Source of the DNA: Zea mays
Taxonomy: Eukaryota > Streptophyta > Magnoliopsida > Poales > Poaceae
Direction of reading: 5' to 3'
Assembly: GCF_902167145.1 (NCBI RefSeq)
Contig: NC_050096.1
Span: forward strand, 77,310,683 to 77,374,682
DNA length: 64,000 nucleotides
The notes under the pieces were generated by a model that did no database searches, was not told the DNA's origin, and saw nothing but the letters and a program-made list of their open reading frames with translations. Each line of letters starts with the position of its first letter. The stretch's first letter is position 1. Made by a program: the position numbers and the translations under genes. Below are positions 45,583 through 55,905 of the stretch, one piece after another.

Positions 45583-45756
45583 GGTCCCACTAGGGCTGAC
45601 AATGGGCTGTAAATTTTGCACTATAAGATTTAAGGATCAAGTCGGATTAGGATCGGGCTTTATTTCTAGTCATTTTTGAACTATAATTTATTTAGGGCCT
45701 TGACATTTTGTGAAGAACCATATGGATCACAATCCATTACCACCCTTAGGTCCCAC
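45583..45756 (-). mobile_element. hAT-like MITE (family A) inside Gypsy-2
   Basis: Element 45591-45748 (158 bp), ends TAGGGCTGACAATGGGC and CCATTACCACCCTTA, with a perfect 8 bp duplication GGTCCCAC on both sides. Its reverse complement aligns along its length with the MITE at 11599-11755. It sits upstream of the TATA box of the antisense gene. Confidence 0.9.
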
Positions 45757-45861
45757 CCTGCAGAGTTACTATTTGGTCTCTGCGGTCCACTGCGCAGCGG
45801 GTGTAAGTAGTTGTTCGCCTGGTGTAAAAATCCTGACGATTCACCTTCTTACCTGCAGCAC

Positions 45862-45869
45862 TATATAAA
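45862..45869 (+). promoter_or_regulatory. TATA box of the Gypsy-2 antisense gene
   Basis: TATATAAA on the plus strand, about 190 bp before the ATG at 46055. It is the only strong TATA box between the LTR and this ORF. Confidence 0.65.
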
Positions 45870-46969
45870 CAGACAGGTAGGTGTGAAGTTACCACAGCAT
45901 TCATTGCTATTGCACTATTTTGCTGCCAAAATTTTTAACCATAGCCGAAGCTTGACTCTCGCAATCAAACGAAGCTTGCAGTTTAAAGCCTACTTCGTCA
46001 GGAGAAAAAACTTCGGAAGAAAAAGTTTTTAGTTCCTAAAAAATTCAGAATTAAATGGCCAGAGTGCGCTCTACCGCTAGGGTTGAGCGTGAGGGAGGCG
46101 AAGCTGAAGGATCGGAGACTGTTCCCATCTCCGAAGCGATGCAACGATCCGGACTGGTGACCTCGGAAGGAATCCGTACTGCCGAGACAGAGCAGACTGT
46201 TGCCGAAGCAGAACAAGTTGCTGCCGAAGCAGAAGAAGGAAATATTGAGGAGGCTGATCCCGATGATGATTACCATATTGCCGTGCCAAGCAAGCCCAGC
46301 CACTTGGACTTCGGAAAGTCGACTGTCTCTAAGGCTGATCTCTCCAAGATGGTGAAGTCGGGTTACTTCAGTGAGAATGAGAAGAAGCTACTTCGCTTCA
46401 GGGGGGAAGAAACTACCCCGAAGCCAGAAAAGGATGAAATAGTCATTTTCAAGAGCTTTCTAAAGGCTGGGTTAAGATTTCCCTTAAATAGGATGATCTC
46501 TGACGTGTTGCAAAGATTTGGCATCTATTTTCACCAACTGACGCCCAACGCGATTGTCAGGCTCAGCGTCTATATCTGGGCTCTCCGAAGCCAGGCGGTA
46601 GAGCCATTTGCCGACAGCTTCTGTCGAGTTCATGAGCTGCATTACCAAACAAAAGCCAGAAAAGATGGATTACATGAAAATTTTGGTTGCTATAACTTTG
46701 CTTATCGGAAAACCACGAAGTTTCCCGTGATCAGCTACCGAAGCAAATGGCCGGCAGGCTGGAAATCAGAGTGGTTTTATGTCAAAGTTGACGAAGACAA
46801 AGAGAAGCTGGTTCAGAGCCCTCTTGAACTAACCTTCGGAGAAACAAGACCCCGATGCAGAATGGAAGTAGAAGGTCCAACTTGGGCTGCACTGGGCGAA
46901 TTCAAAATTATTGCAGAACATATTGGCACTAGAGATTTAGTGCAGGAATTCCTGGCCTTTAGGGGTTTT

Positions 46970-48224
46970 TGAGAGCACCTAGAGGGGGGGGGGGTGAATA
47001 GGTGATCCTGTGAAACTTAAACTTATAGCCACAAAAACTTGTTAAGTGTTAGCACAATAATCACCAAGTGGCTAGAGAGGAGTCTAAACAAACCACAATA
47101 CCACAAGAGATCAAACACAGAGATGGCACAGTGGTTTATCCCGTGGTTCGGCCAAGACCAACGCTTGCCTACTCCACGTTGTGGCGTCCCAACGGACGAG
47201 AGTTGCACTCAACTCCTCTCAAGTGATCCAATGATCAACTTGAATACCACAGTGTTTTTCTTTACTTTGATCTTTTCCCGTTTGAGAGGAATCTCCACAA
47301 CTTGGAGTCTCTCGCCCTTACAATTGAATTTCACAAAGAAGTACGGAGTAAGGAAGGGAAGCAACACACACAAATCCACAGCAAAATGCGCACACACACG
47401 GCCAAGAATCGAGCTCAAAAGACTATCTCAAAGTTCTCACTAGAACGGAGCTCGAATCACTGAGAATGACAAACGAATGTGCAAAGACTGAGTGTGGATG
47501 ATCAAGAATGCTCTAAGGTTGCTTGGTATTCACCTCCATGCGCCTAGGGGTCCCTTTTATAGCCCCAAGGCAGCTAGGAGCCGTTAAGAACAAATCTGGA
47601 AGGCCATCCTTGCCTTCTGTCGTCGGGTGCACCGGACAGTCCGGTGCACACCGGACACTGTCCGGTGCCCGATTTCCTTCCTTAAATAGCGAAGCCGACC
47701 GTTGCAGATGCGGGAGCCGTTGGCGCACCGGACATGTCCGGTGCACACCGGACAGTCCGGTGCCCCCTTCCGACCGTTGGCTCGGCCACGTGTCCCGCGC
47801 AGATCACGCGGCCGACCGTTGGCCCGGCCGACCGTTGGCTCACCGGACAGTCCGGTGCACACCGGACAGTCCGGTGAATTATAGCCGTACGCCGTCGGCG
47901 AATTCCCGAGAGCGGCCACTTCGCGCCGTGTCAGCCTGGCGCACCGGACACTGTCCGGTGCACCACCGGACAGTCCGGTGCCCCAGACCGAAACAGCCTC
48001 TTGGCTGTACACAGCCAACTCTTCTCTTTTCTTCTTCTTTCTGTTTCTGATACTTAGACAAGTATATTAGTACACAAAACCAATGTACTAAGACTTAGAA
48101 ACATACCTTTGCTCTTGATTTGCACTTTGTTCATCCATGGGCATAGATTCACATTTAAGCACTTGTGTTGGCACTTAATCACCAAAATACTTTAGAAATG
48201 GCCCAAGGGCACATTTCCCTTTCA
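46970..48224 (-). repeat. 3' LTR of the copia element
   Basis: Contains many CACCGGACAGTCCGGTG palindromes (47630-47980), a C/G homopolymer run near 46985, and, on the minus strand, CTATAAAAGGGACC near 47560 as its TATA box. It has one more 19 bp palindrome unit than its partner. All open frames in it are incidental. Confidence 0.95.
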
Positions 48225-49013
48225 ATCTCCCCCTTTTTGGTGATGTATGCCAACACAACATAAAGCAACTAGAACAAGTGCAATATCACTTCAAATAAAA
48301 ACTCAAATTTATTTTGATTCAATTTTGGCATATATGGATCATCCTTTGCCACCACTTGGTTTGTTTTTGCAAATCAAACTCAAATCTCTATCTCTAAGTC
48401 AAACACACATGTTGAAGCATAAAGAGAGTCATTCCAAAAGAGATTGATCAAAGATTTCAAAAACTCCCCTTATTTCCCATAATCAACACTTCTCCCCACA
48501 AGAAGCCAACTTTTGACAAAAGAGTCAATGCAAGAGTTTTGACAAACCAAAAGCTCTATTCTACTGTTTTCAAAGTTTCTCAAGTGGTAGCTGATCCATC
48601 TATTGCTTTGGCCTTTATTTTCTCCCCCTTTGGCATCAAGCACCAAAACAGGATCAATCTTGGCCCTCTAACCCCATTGCCTCACTAAAATCTTCAATTA
48701 AGAGCAAATAGACAATAAGAGTCTAAAGATGAACTTGGAATAAGTTACCCTCTCATCGGAGTGCAGTGGAAGTCTTTCATGGTCCAAGTCCACCTTTTTC
48801 CCTTTCAATCCATCTTCGAGACTAAATCATCAAACTCAAACACATGGTTAGTCTTCAAAGGGTCAAGTTGTAACATATCTCCCCCTAAACATGTGCATCA
48901 CTTTGCAACGGACTTATGAGGTCCGAGGAATGTTTGTACAACTTGAGCACCACAATAAGCAACAAAATGCAGAATGAACATGATCAAAGGCATAAACACA
49001 TGTATGCTACAAT
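48225..49013 (-). other. Copia spacer between pol and 3' LTR
   Basis: Begins at the purine tract AAAAAGGGGGAGAT (minus strand). AT-rich with no open frame of note. Some SIRE-clade copia elements carry an env-like ORF in this position; none is seen here. Confidence 0.6.
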
Positions 49014-52000
49014 TCAATCCAAGTTCCGCGAATCTAAGACATTTAGCTCACTACGCAACCTGCAAAAGGTCTTCTCATCTAGAGGCTTGGTAAAGATATC
49101 GGCTAGCTGGTTCTCGGTGCTAACATGAAACACTTCGATATCTCCCTTTTGCTGGTGGTCTCTCAAAAAGTGATGCCGGATGTCAATGTGCTTTGTGCGG
49201 CTGTGTTCAACAGGATTTTCCGCCATGCGGATAGCACTCTCATTGTCACATAGGAGTGGGACTTTGCTCAGATTGTAGCCAAAGTCCCGGAGGGTTTGCC
49301 TCATCCAAAGTAGTTGCGCGCAACACTGTCCTGCGGCAACATACTCGGCCTCAGCGGTGGATAGGGCAACGGAAGTTTGTTTCTTAGAGTTCCACGACAC
49401 CAGGGACCTTCCTAAGAATTGGCACGTCCCTGATGTACTCTTCCTATCGACCTTACATCCAGCATAATCGGAGTCTGAGTATCCAATCAAGTCAAAGGTA
49501 GACCCCTTTGGATACCAGAGCCCGAAGCAAGGCGTAGCAACTAAATATCTAAGGATTCGCTTCACTGCCACTAAGTGACACTCCTTAGGATCGGATTGAA
49601 ATCTAGCACACATGCATACGCTAAGCATAATATCCGGTCTACTAGCACATAAATAAAGTAAAGACCCTATCATTGACCGGTATGCTTTTTGATCAACGGA
49701 CTTACCTCCTTTATTGAGGTCGGTGTGTCCGTCGGTTCCCATCGGAGTCTTTGCGGGCTTGGCGTCCTTCATCCCAAACCGCTTTAGCAAGTCTTGCGTG
49801 TACTTCGTTTGGGAGATGAAAGTGCCGTCCTTGAGTTGCTTCACTTGGAACCCAAGGAAGTAGTTCAACTCGCCCATCATTGACATCTCGAATTTCTGCG
49901 TCATTACCCTGCTAAACTCTTCACAAGACTTTTGATTAGTAGAACCAAATATTATGTCATCGACATAAATTTGGCACACAAAAAGATCACCATCGCAAGT
50001 CTTAGTGAAAAGAGTTGGATCGGCTTTCCCAACCTTAAAAGCATTAGCAATTAAAAAGTCTCTAAGGCATTCATACCATGCTCTTGGGGCTTGCTTAAGT
50101 CCATAGAGCGCCTTAGAGAGCTTACACACGTGGTCGGGGTACCGTTCATCCTCGAAGCCAGGGGGTTGCTCTACGTACACCTCCTCCTTGATCGGCCCGT
50201 TGAGAAAAGCGCTCTTCACATCCATTTGGAACAACCTGAAAGAATGGTGAGCGGCATATGCTAGCAAGATACGAATTGATTCTAGCCTAGCCACAGGAGC
50301 GAACGTCTCCTCAAAGTCCAAACCTGCGACTTGGGCATAACCTTTTGCCACAAGTCGAGCCTTGTTCCTCGTCACCACCCCGTGCTCGTCCTGTTTGTTG
50401 CGGAACACCCACTTGGTTCCCACAACATTTTGCTTGGGACGAGGCACCAGTGTCCAAACTTCATTGCGCTTGAAGTTGTTGAGTTCCTCCTGCATGGCCA
50501 ACACCCAGTCCGGATCTAGCAAGGCCTCTTCTACCCTGAAAGGCTCAATAGAAGAGACAAAGGAGTAATGCTCACAAAAATTAACTAATCGAGATCGAGT
50601 AGTTACTCCCTTGCTAATATCACCCAGAATTTGGTCGACGGGATGATCCCTTTGAATCATCGCTCGAACTTGGGTTGGAGGTGCCAGTCGCGCTTCTTCC
50701 TCCATCACTTGATCATCTTGTGCTCCCCCTTGATCAAGTGCCTCCACTTGAGGTACCTGTTCGTCATCTTCGGTTGGGGGATGCACCATAGTTGAGGAAG
50801 GAGGTTGATCTCGTTCATCTTGTTCCTGTGGCCGCACTTCTCCAATCGCCATGGTTCGTATAGCGGCCGTCGGAACATCTTCTTCATCTGCATCATCACA
50901 ATCAACAACTTGCTCTCTTGGAGAGCCATTAGTCTCATCAAATACAACGTCGCTAGAGACTTCAACCAAACCCGATGATTTGTTGAAGACTCTATACGCC
51001 TTTGTATTTGAGTCATAACCTAACAAAAACCCTTCTACAGCTTTGGGAGCAAACTTAGAATTTCTACCCTTCTTCACTAGAATGTAGCATTTGCTCCCAA
51101 ATACACGAAAGTAAGATACATTGGGTTTGTTACCGGTTAGAAGCTCATACGAAGTCTTCTTGAGGAGACGATGAAGGTAGACCCGGTTGATGGCGTGGCA
51201 AGCCGTGTTCACGGCTTCCGACCAAAAACGCTCGGGGGTCTTGAATTCTCCAAGCATCGTCCTCGCCATATCGATTAGCGTCCTGTTCTTCCTCTCTACC
51301 ACACCATTTTGCTGTGGTGTGTAGGGAGCGGAGAACTCGTGCTTGATCCCTTCCTCCTCAAGGAACTCCTCCACTTGAAGGTTCTTGAACTCGGACCCGT
51401 TGTCACTCCTTATCTTCTTCACCTTGAGCTCAAACTCATTTTGAGCTCTCCTGAGGAAGCGCTTGAGGGTCCCTTGGGTTTCAGACTTATCCTGCAAAAA
51501 GAACACCCAAGTGAAGCGGGAAAAGTCATCAACAATAACTAAACCATACTTACTTCCTCCTATGCTTAGATAGCTGACGGGTCCGAAGAGGTCCATATGT
51601 AGCAGCTCCAGAGGTCTTGAAGTGGTCATCACATTCTTGCTGTGATGTGCTCCTCCCACTTGTTTACCTGCTTGACAAGCTGCACAAGGTCTATCTTTTT
51701 CGAATTGCACGTTAGTCAAACCTATCACGTGTTCTCCCTTTAGAAGCTTGTGAAGGTTCTTCATCCCCACATGTGCTAAGCGGCGATGCCACAGCCAGCC
51801 CATGCTAGTCTTAGCTATTAAGCATGCATCTAGACCGGCCTCTTCTTTTGCAAAATCAACTAAATAAAGTTTGTCGTCTAATACACCCTTAAAAGCTAGT
51901 GAACCATCACTTCTTCTAAAGACAGACACATCTACATTTGTAAATAGACAGTTATATCCCATATTGCATAATTGACTAACCGATAGCAAATTATATCCTA

Positions 52001-52223
52001 GAGACTCTACTAAAAACACATTAGAGATAGAGTGCTCATTAGAAATTGCAATTTTACCTAACCCTTTTACCTTGCCTTGATTCCCATCACCGAATATGAT
52101 TGAATCTTGGGAATCCTTATTCTTGACGTAGGAGGTGAACATCTTCTTCTCCCCCGTCATATGGTTTGTGCATCCGCTGTCAATAATCCAGCTTGAACCC
52201 CCGGATGCATAAACCTGCAAGGC
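49014..52223 (-). CDS. Copia pol polyprotein: protease, integrase, RT, RNase H
   Basis: About 1,068 uninterrupted codons. In order they show protease ([10 protein letters not shown]), GAG-pre-integrase and zinc region ([19 protein letters not shown]), the integrase core ([23 protein letters not shown]), reverse transcriptase ([39 protein letters not shown]) and RNase H ([23 protein letters not shown]). The frame lies one base off gag and has no ATG at its head (the open stretch begins around the gag stop), so expression requires frameshifting or a repaired gag-pol join. All catalytic motifs I can check are intact, so it could act in trans. Confidence 0.93.
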   Translation of the reverse strand, partial: ALQVYASGGSSWIIDSGCTNHMTGEKKMFTSYVKNKDSQDSIIFGDGNQGKVKGLGKIAISNEHSISNVFLVESLGYNLLSVSQLCNMGYNCLFTNVDVSVFRRSDGSLAFKGVLDDKLYLVDFAKEEAGLDACLIAKTSMGWLWHRRLAHVGMKNLHKLLKGEHVIGLTNVQFEKDRPCAACQAGKQVGGAHHSKNVMTTSRPLELLHMDLFGPVSYLSIGGSKYGLVIVDDFSRFTWVFFLQDKSETQGTLKRFLRRAQNEFELKVKKIRSDNGSEFKNLQVEEFLEEEGIKHEFSAPYTPQQNGVVERKNRTLIDMARTMLGEFKTPERFWSEAVNTACHAINRVYLHRLLKKTSYELLTGNKPNVSYFRVFGSKCYILVKKGRNSKFAPKAVEGFLLGYDSNTKAYRVFNKSSGLVEVSSDVVFDETNGSPREQVVDCDDADEEDVPTAAIRTMAIGEVRPQEQDERDQPPSSTMVHPPTEDDEQVPQVEALDQGGAQDDQVMEEEARLAPPTQVRAMIQRDHPVDQILGDISKGVTTRSRLVNFCEHYSFVSSIEPFRVEEALLDPDWVLAMQEELNNFKRNEVWTLVPRPKQNVVGTKWVFRNKQDEHGVVTRNKARLVAKGYAQVAGLDFEETFAPVARLESIRILLAYAAHHSFRLFQMDVKSAFLNGPIKEEVYVEQPPGFEDERYPDHVCKLSKALYGLKQAPRAWYECLRDFLIANAFKVGKADPTLFTKTCDGDLFVCQIYVDDIIFGSTNQKSCEEFSRVMTQKFEMSMMGELNYFLGFQVKQLKDGTFISQTKYTQDLLKRFGMKDAKPAKTPMGTDGHTDLNKGGKSVDQKAYRSMIGSLLYLCASRPDIMLSVCMCARFQSDPKECHLVAVKRILRYLVATPCFGLWYPKGSTFDLIGYSDSDYAGCKVDRKSTSGTCQFLGRSLVSWNSKKQTSVALSTAEAEYVAAGQCCAQLLWMRQTLRDFGYNLSKVPLLCDNESAIRMAENPVEHSRTKHIDIRHHFLRDHQQKGDIEVFHVSTENQLADIFTKPLDEKTFCRLRSELNVLDSRNLD

Positions 52224-52227
52224 AAAT

Positions 52228-54618
52228 TTAGGCTTGGGTTTTAGGTACCCAACTCATGTTGGGTCCTACAAGGTTAGCACAAATATTCTTAGGAACCCAA
52301 ATGCAAGTTTTGTCTCCCTTGCATCTTGCCCCTAACTTCCTAGCAATTACCTTTCTATCCTTTCGACAAATTGCAAAGGAAGCATTCAAAGCATGATATA
52401 TTGTAGAAGGCTCATTAACTTTCCTAGGAATATTAACAACATTTCTCCTAGGCATATTATGAACAACATCCCTTCTACCAACATTTCTATCATGCACATA
52501 TGAAGAACTAGAAGCAAACATAGCATGAGAAAAATCATCGTACGTATTATAACTCCTATAAGCATTTCTAGTTTGTCTCCTATCATGATACAAAAAGGCA
52601 TGGTTCTTTTTAGCACTAGTAGCCATAAGGGCCTTCCCTTTCTCCTTAGCGGGAATGGGAGCCTTATGGCTTGTTAAGTTCTTGGCTTCCCTCTTGAAGC
52701 CAAGTCCATCCTTAATTGAGGGGTGTCTACCGATCGTGTAGGCATCCCTTGCAAATTTTAGTTTATCAAATTCATTCTTGCTAGTCTTAAGTTGGGCATT
52801 AAGACTAGCCAATTCCCCAGTTAATTTAGAAATTGAAACTAAATGATCACTACAAGCATCAACATCGAAATCTTTACACCTAGTGCAGATCTCAACATGT
52901 TCTACACAAGAATTAGGTTTACTAGCTACTTCTAGTTTAGCATTTAAGTCATCATTAACACTCTTTAAAGTAGCAATGGTTTCATGACAAGAAGATAGTT
53001 CACTAGAAAGCACTTCATTTCTTTTAACTTCTAAAGCATAAGACTTTTGTGCCTCTACAAATTTGTCATGCTCTTCATACAAAAGGTCCTCTTGTTTTTC
53101 TAAGAGTCTATCTTTTTCATTCAAGGCATCAATCAATTCATTAATTTTATCTACTTTAGTTCTATCCAATCCCTTGAACAAACTAGAGTAATCTATTTCA
53201 TCATCACTAGACTCATCATCACTGGAAGAATCATAAGTGACATTGTTTTGATTACATACCTTCTTTTCCCTTGCCATAAGGCATGTGTGACGCTCGTTGG
53301 GGAAGAGGGATGACTTGTTGAAGGCGGTGGCTGCGAGTCCTTCATTGTCGGAGTCGGAAGAGGAGCAGTCCGAGTCCCACTCCTTGCCTAGATGCGCCTC
53401 GCCCTTTGCCTTCTTATAGTTCTTCTTCTTCTCCCTCTTGTTCCCTTGATCCTGATCACTATCATTGTCGGGACAGTTAGCAATAAAATGACCAAGCTTA
53501 CCGTATTTGAAGCATGAGCGCTTCCCCTTGGCTTTGGTCTTGCTTGGCTGTCCCTTGCGACCCTTAAGCGCCGTCTTGAATCTTTTGATGATGAGGGCCA
53601 TCTCTTCATCATTAAGTCCGGCCGCTTCAATTTGTGCCACCTTGCTAGGTAGCGCCTCCTTGCTTCTTGTGGCTTTGAGAGCAAGAGGTTGCGGCTCGTT
53701 GATCGGTCCATTCAAGGCGTCGTCCACGTACCTCGCCTCCTTGATCATCATTCGCCCGCTGACGAATTTTCCTAGGACTTCTTCGGGCGACATTTTGGTG
53801 TACCTGGGATTCTCACGAATATTATTCACCAAATGAGGATCAAGAACGGTAAAGGACCTTAGCATTAGTCGGACGACGTCGTGGTCTGTCCATCGCGTGC
53901 TTCCGTAGCTCCTTATTTTGTTGATAAGGGTCTTGAGCCGGTTGTATGTTTGAGTTGGCTCCTCGCCCCTTATCATCGCGAACCGTCCAAGCTCGCCCTC
54001 CACCAACTCCATTTTGGTGAGCAAGGTAACGTCATTTCCCTCATGAGAAATCTTGAGGGTGTCCCAGATCTGCTTGGCGTTATCCAAGCCGCTCACTTTG
54101 TTATATTCATCCCTACACAATGAAGCTAGAAGAACAGTAGTAGCTTGTGCATTCTTATGGATTTGCTCATTAATGAATATAGGACTATCCGAACTATCAA
54201 AGTGCATTCCACTATCTACAATCTCCCATATACTAGGATGGAGAGAGAATAGGTGACTACGCATTTTGTGGCTCCAAAATCCGTAGTCCTCCCCATCAAA
54301 GTGTGGGGGCTTGCCGAGTGGAATGGAGAGCAAATGTGAATTTGAACTTTGCGGAATACGAGAGTAGTCAATGGAAAAGTTCGAATTAACCGGTTTCCTT
54401 CTCTCGTAGTCGTTGTGGTCGTCGTCCTTTTGGGAAGAAGTAGACTCATCGCTGTCGTCGTAGTAGACGATCTCCTTGATGCGCCTTGTCTTCTTCTTCT
54501 TCCCTTCCTTTCGTCTATGACCCGAGCCGGAGTCGGTAGGCTTGTCATCTTTGGGCTCGTTGACGAAGGACTCCTTCTCCTTATCGTTGATCACTATCCC
54601 CTTGCCCTTAGGATCCAT
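52228..54618 (-). CDS. Copia gag
   Basis: ATG 54618 ([12 protein letters not shown]), 796 codons. A charged N-terminus is followed by the copia gag (UBN2-type) region: [15 protein letters not shown] substrate text, [28 protein letters not shown] single zinc knuckle reads [14 protein letters not shown]; the second Cys of C-x2-C-x4-H-x4-C is Tyr, so RNA binding may be impaired. A long coiled-coil part ([20 protein letters not shown]) follows, typical of large SIRE-clade gags. It stops at 52228 while pol continues in another frame. Confidence 0.9.
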   Translation of the reverse strand: MDPKGKGIVINDKEKESFVNEPKDDKPTDSGSGHRRKEGKKKKTRRIKEIVYYDDSDESTSSQKDDDHNDYERRKPVNSNFSIDYSRIPQSSNSHLLSIPLGKPPHFDGEDYGFWSHKMRSHLFSLHPSIWEIVDSGMHFDSSDSPIFINEQIHKNAQATTVLLASLCRDEYNKVSGLDNAKQIWDTLKISHEGNDVTLLTKMELVEGELGRFAMIRGEEPTQTYNRLKTLINKIRSYGSTRWTDHDVVRLMLRSFTVLDPHLVNNIRENPRYTKMSPEEVLGKFVSGRMMIKEARYVDDALNGPINEPQPLALKATRSKEALPSKVAQIEAAGLNDEEMALIIKRFKTALKGRKGQPSKTKAKGKRSCFKYGKLGHFIANCPDNDSDQDQGNKREKKKNYKKAKGEAHLGKEWDSDCSSSDSDNEGLAATAFNKSSLFPNERHTCLMAREKKVCNQNNVTYDSSSDDESSDDEIDYSSLFKGLDRTKVDKINELIDALNEKDRLLEKQEDLLYEEHDKFVEAQKSYALEVKRNEVLSSELSSCHETIATLKSVNDDLNAKLEVASKPNSCVEHVEICTRCKDFDVDACSDHLVSISKLTGELASLNAQLKTSKNEFDKLKFARDAYTIGRHPSIKDGLGFKREAKNLTSHKAPIPAKEKGKALMATSAKKNHAFLYHDRRQTRNAYRSYNTYDDFSHAMFASSSSYVHDRNVGRRDVVHNMPRRNVVNIPRKVNEPSTIYHALNASFAICRKDRKVIARKLGARCKGDKTCIWVPKNICANLVGPNMSWVPKTQA

Positions 54619-54650
54619 CTCTTCGGGCGGTTAGTCCCTCTTCTTGAAGA

Positions 54651-54667
54651 GAACGACTCTGATACCA
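54651..54667 (-). other. Primer-binding site of the copia element
   Basis: Two bases inside the right LTR the minus strand reads TGGTATCAGAGTCGTTC, the standard initiator-methionine tRNA primer site of plant copia elements. Confidence 0.9.
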
Positions 54668-54669
54668 AT

Positions 54670-55905
54670 TGAGAGCACCTAGAGGGGGGGGGGGTGAATA
54701 GGTGATCCTGTGAAACTTAAACTTATAGCCACAAAAACTTGTTAAGTGTTAGCACAATAATCGCCAAGTGGCTAGAGAGGAGTCTAAACAAACCACAATA
54801 CCACAAGAGATCAAACACAGAGATGGCACAGTGGTTTATCCCGTGGTTCGGCCAAGACCAACGCTTGCCTACTCCACGTTGTGGCGTCCCAACGGACGAG
54901 AGTTGCACTCAACTCCTCTCAAGTGATCCAATGATCAACTTGAATACCACAGTGTTTTTCTTTACTTTGATCTTTTCCCGTTTGAGAGGAATCTCCACAA
55001 CTTGGAGTCTCTCGCCCTTACAATTGAATTTCACAAAGAAGTACGGAGTAAGGAAGGGAAGCAACACACACAAATCCACAGCAAAATGCGCACACACACG
55101 GCCAAGAATCGAGCTCAAAAGACTATCTCAAAGTTCTCACTAGAACGGAGCTCGAATCACTGAGAATGACAAACGAATGTGCAAAGACTGAGTGTGGATG
55201 ATCAAGAATGCTCTAAGGTTGCTTGGTATTCACCTCCATGCGCCTAGGGGTCCCTTTTATAGCCCCAAGGCAGCTAGGAGCCGTTAAGAACAAATCTGGA
55301 AGGCCATCCTTGCCTTCTGTCGTCGGGTGCACCGGACAGTCCGGTGCACACCGGACACTGTCCGGTGCCCGATTTCCTTCCTTAAATAGCGAAGCCGACC
55401 GTTGCAGATGCGGGAGCCGTTGGCGCACCGGACATGTCCGGTGCACACCGGACAGTCCGGTGCCCCCTTCCGACCGTTGGCTCGGCCACGTGTCCCGCGC
55501 AGATCACGCGGCCGACCGTTGGCCCGGCCGACCGTTGGCTCACCGGACAGTCCGGTGAATTATAGTCGTACGCCGTCGGCGAATTCCCGAGAGCGGCCAC
55601 TTCGCGCCGTGTCAGCCTGGCGCACCGGACACTGTCCGGTGCACCACCGGACAGTCCGGTGCCCCAGACCGAAACAGCCTCTTGGCTGTACACAGCCAAC
55701 TCTTCTCTTTTCTTCTTCTTTCTGTTTCTGATACTTAGACAAGTATATTAGTACACAAAACCAATGTACTAAGACTTAGAAACATACCTTTGCTCTTGAT
55801 TTGCACTTTGTTCATCCATGGGCATAGATTCACATTTAAGCACTTGTGTTGGCACTTAATCACCAAAATACTTTAGAAATGGCCTAAGGGCACATTTCCC
55901 TTTCA
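54670..55905 (-). repeat. 5' LTR of the copia element
   Basis: Partner of 46970-48224. The minus-strand TATA box CTATAAAAGG near 55260 would drive gag-pol leftwards. It lacks one 19 bp unit of the palindromic array near 55550. Confidence 0.95.

Noticed and set aside
47513..48061. Several open frames in the copia LTRs, repeated at 55213-55742
   Set aside because: They lie wholly within LTR palindromic arrays and occur in both LTRs. No coding role is expected.
48225..49013. env-like ORF expected in some SIRE-clade copia elements
   Set aside because: No open frame of meaningful length between pol and the 3' LTR.
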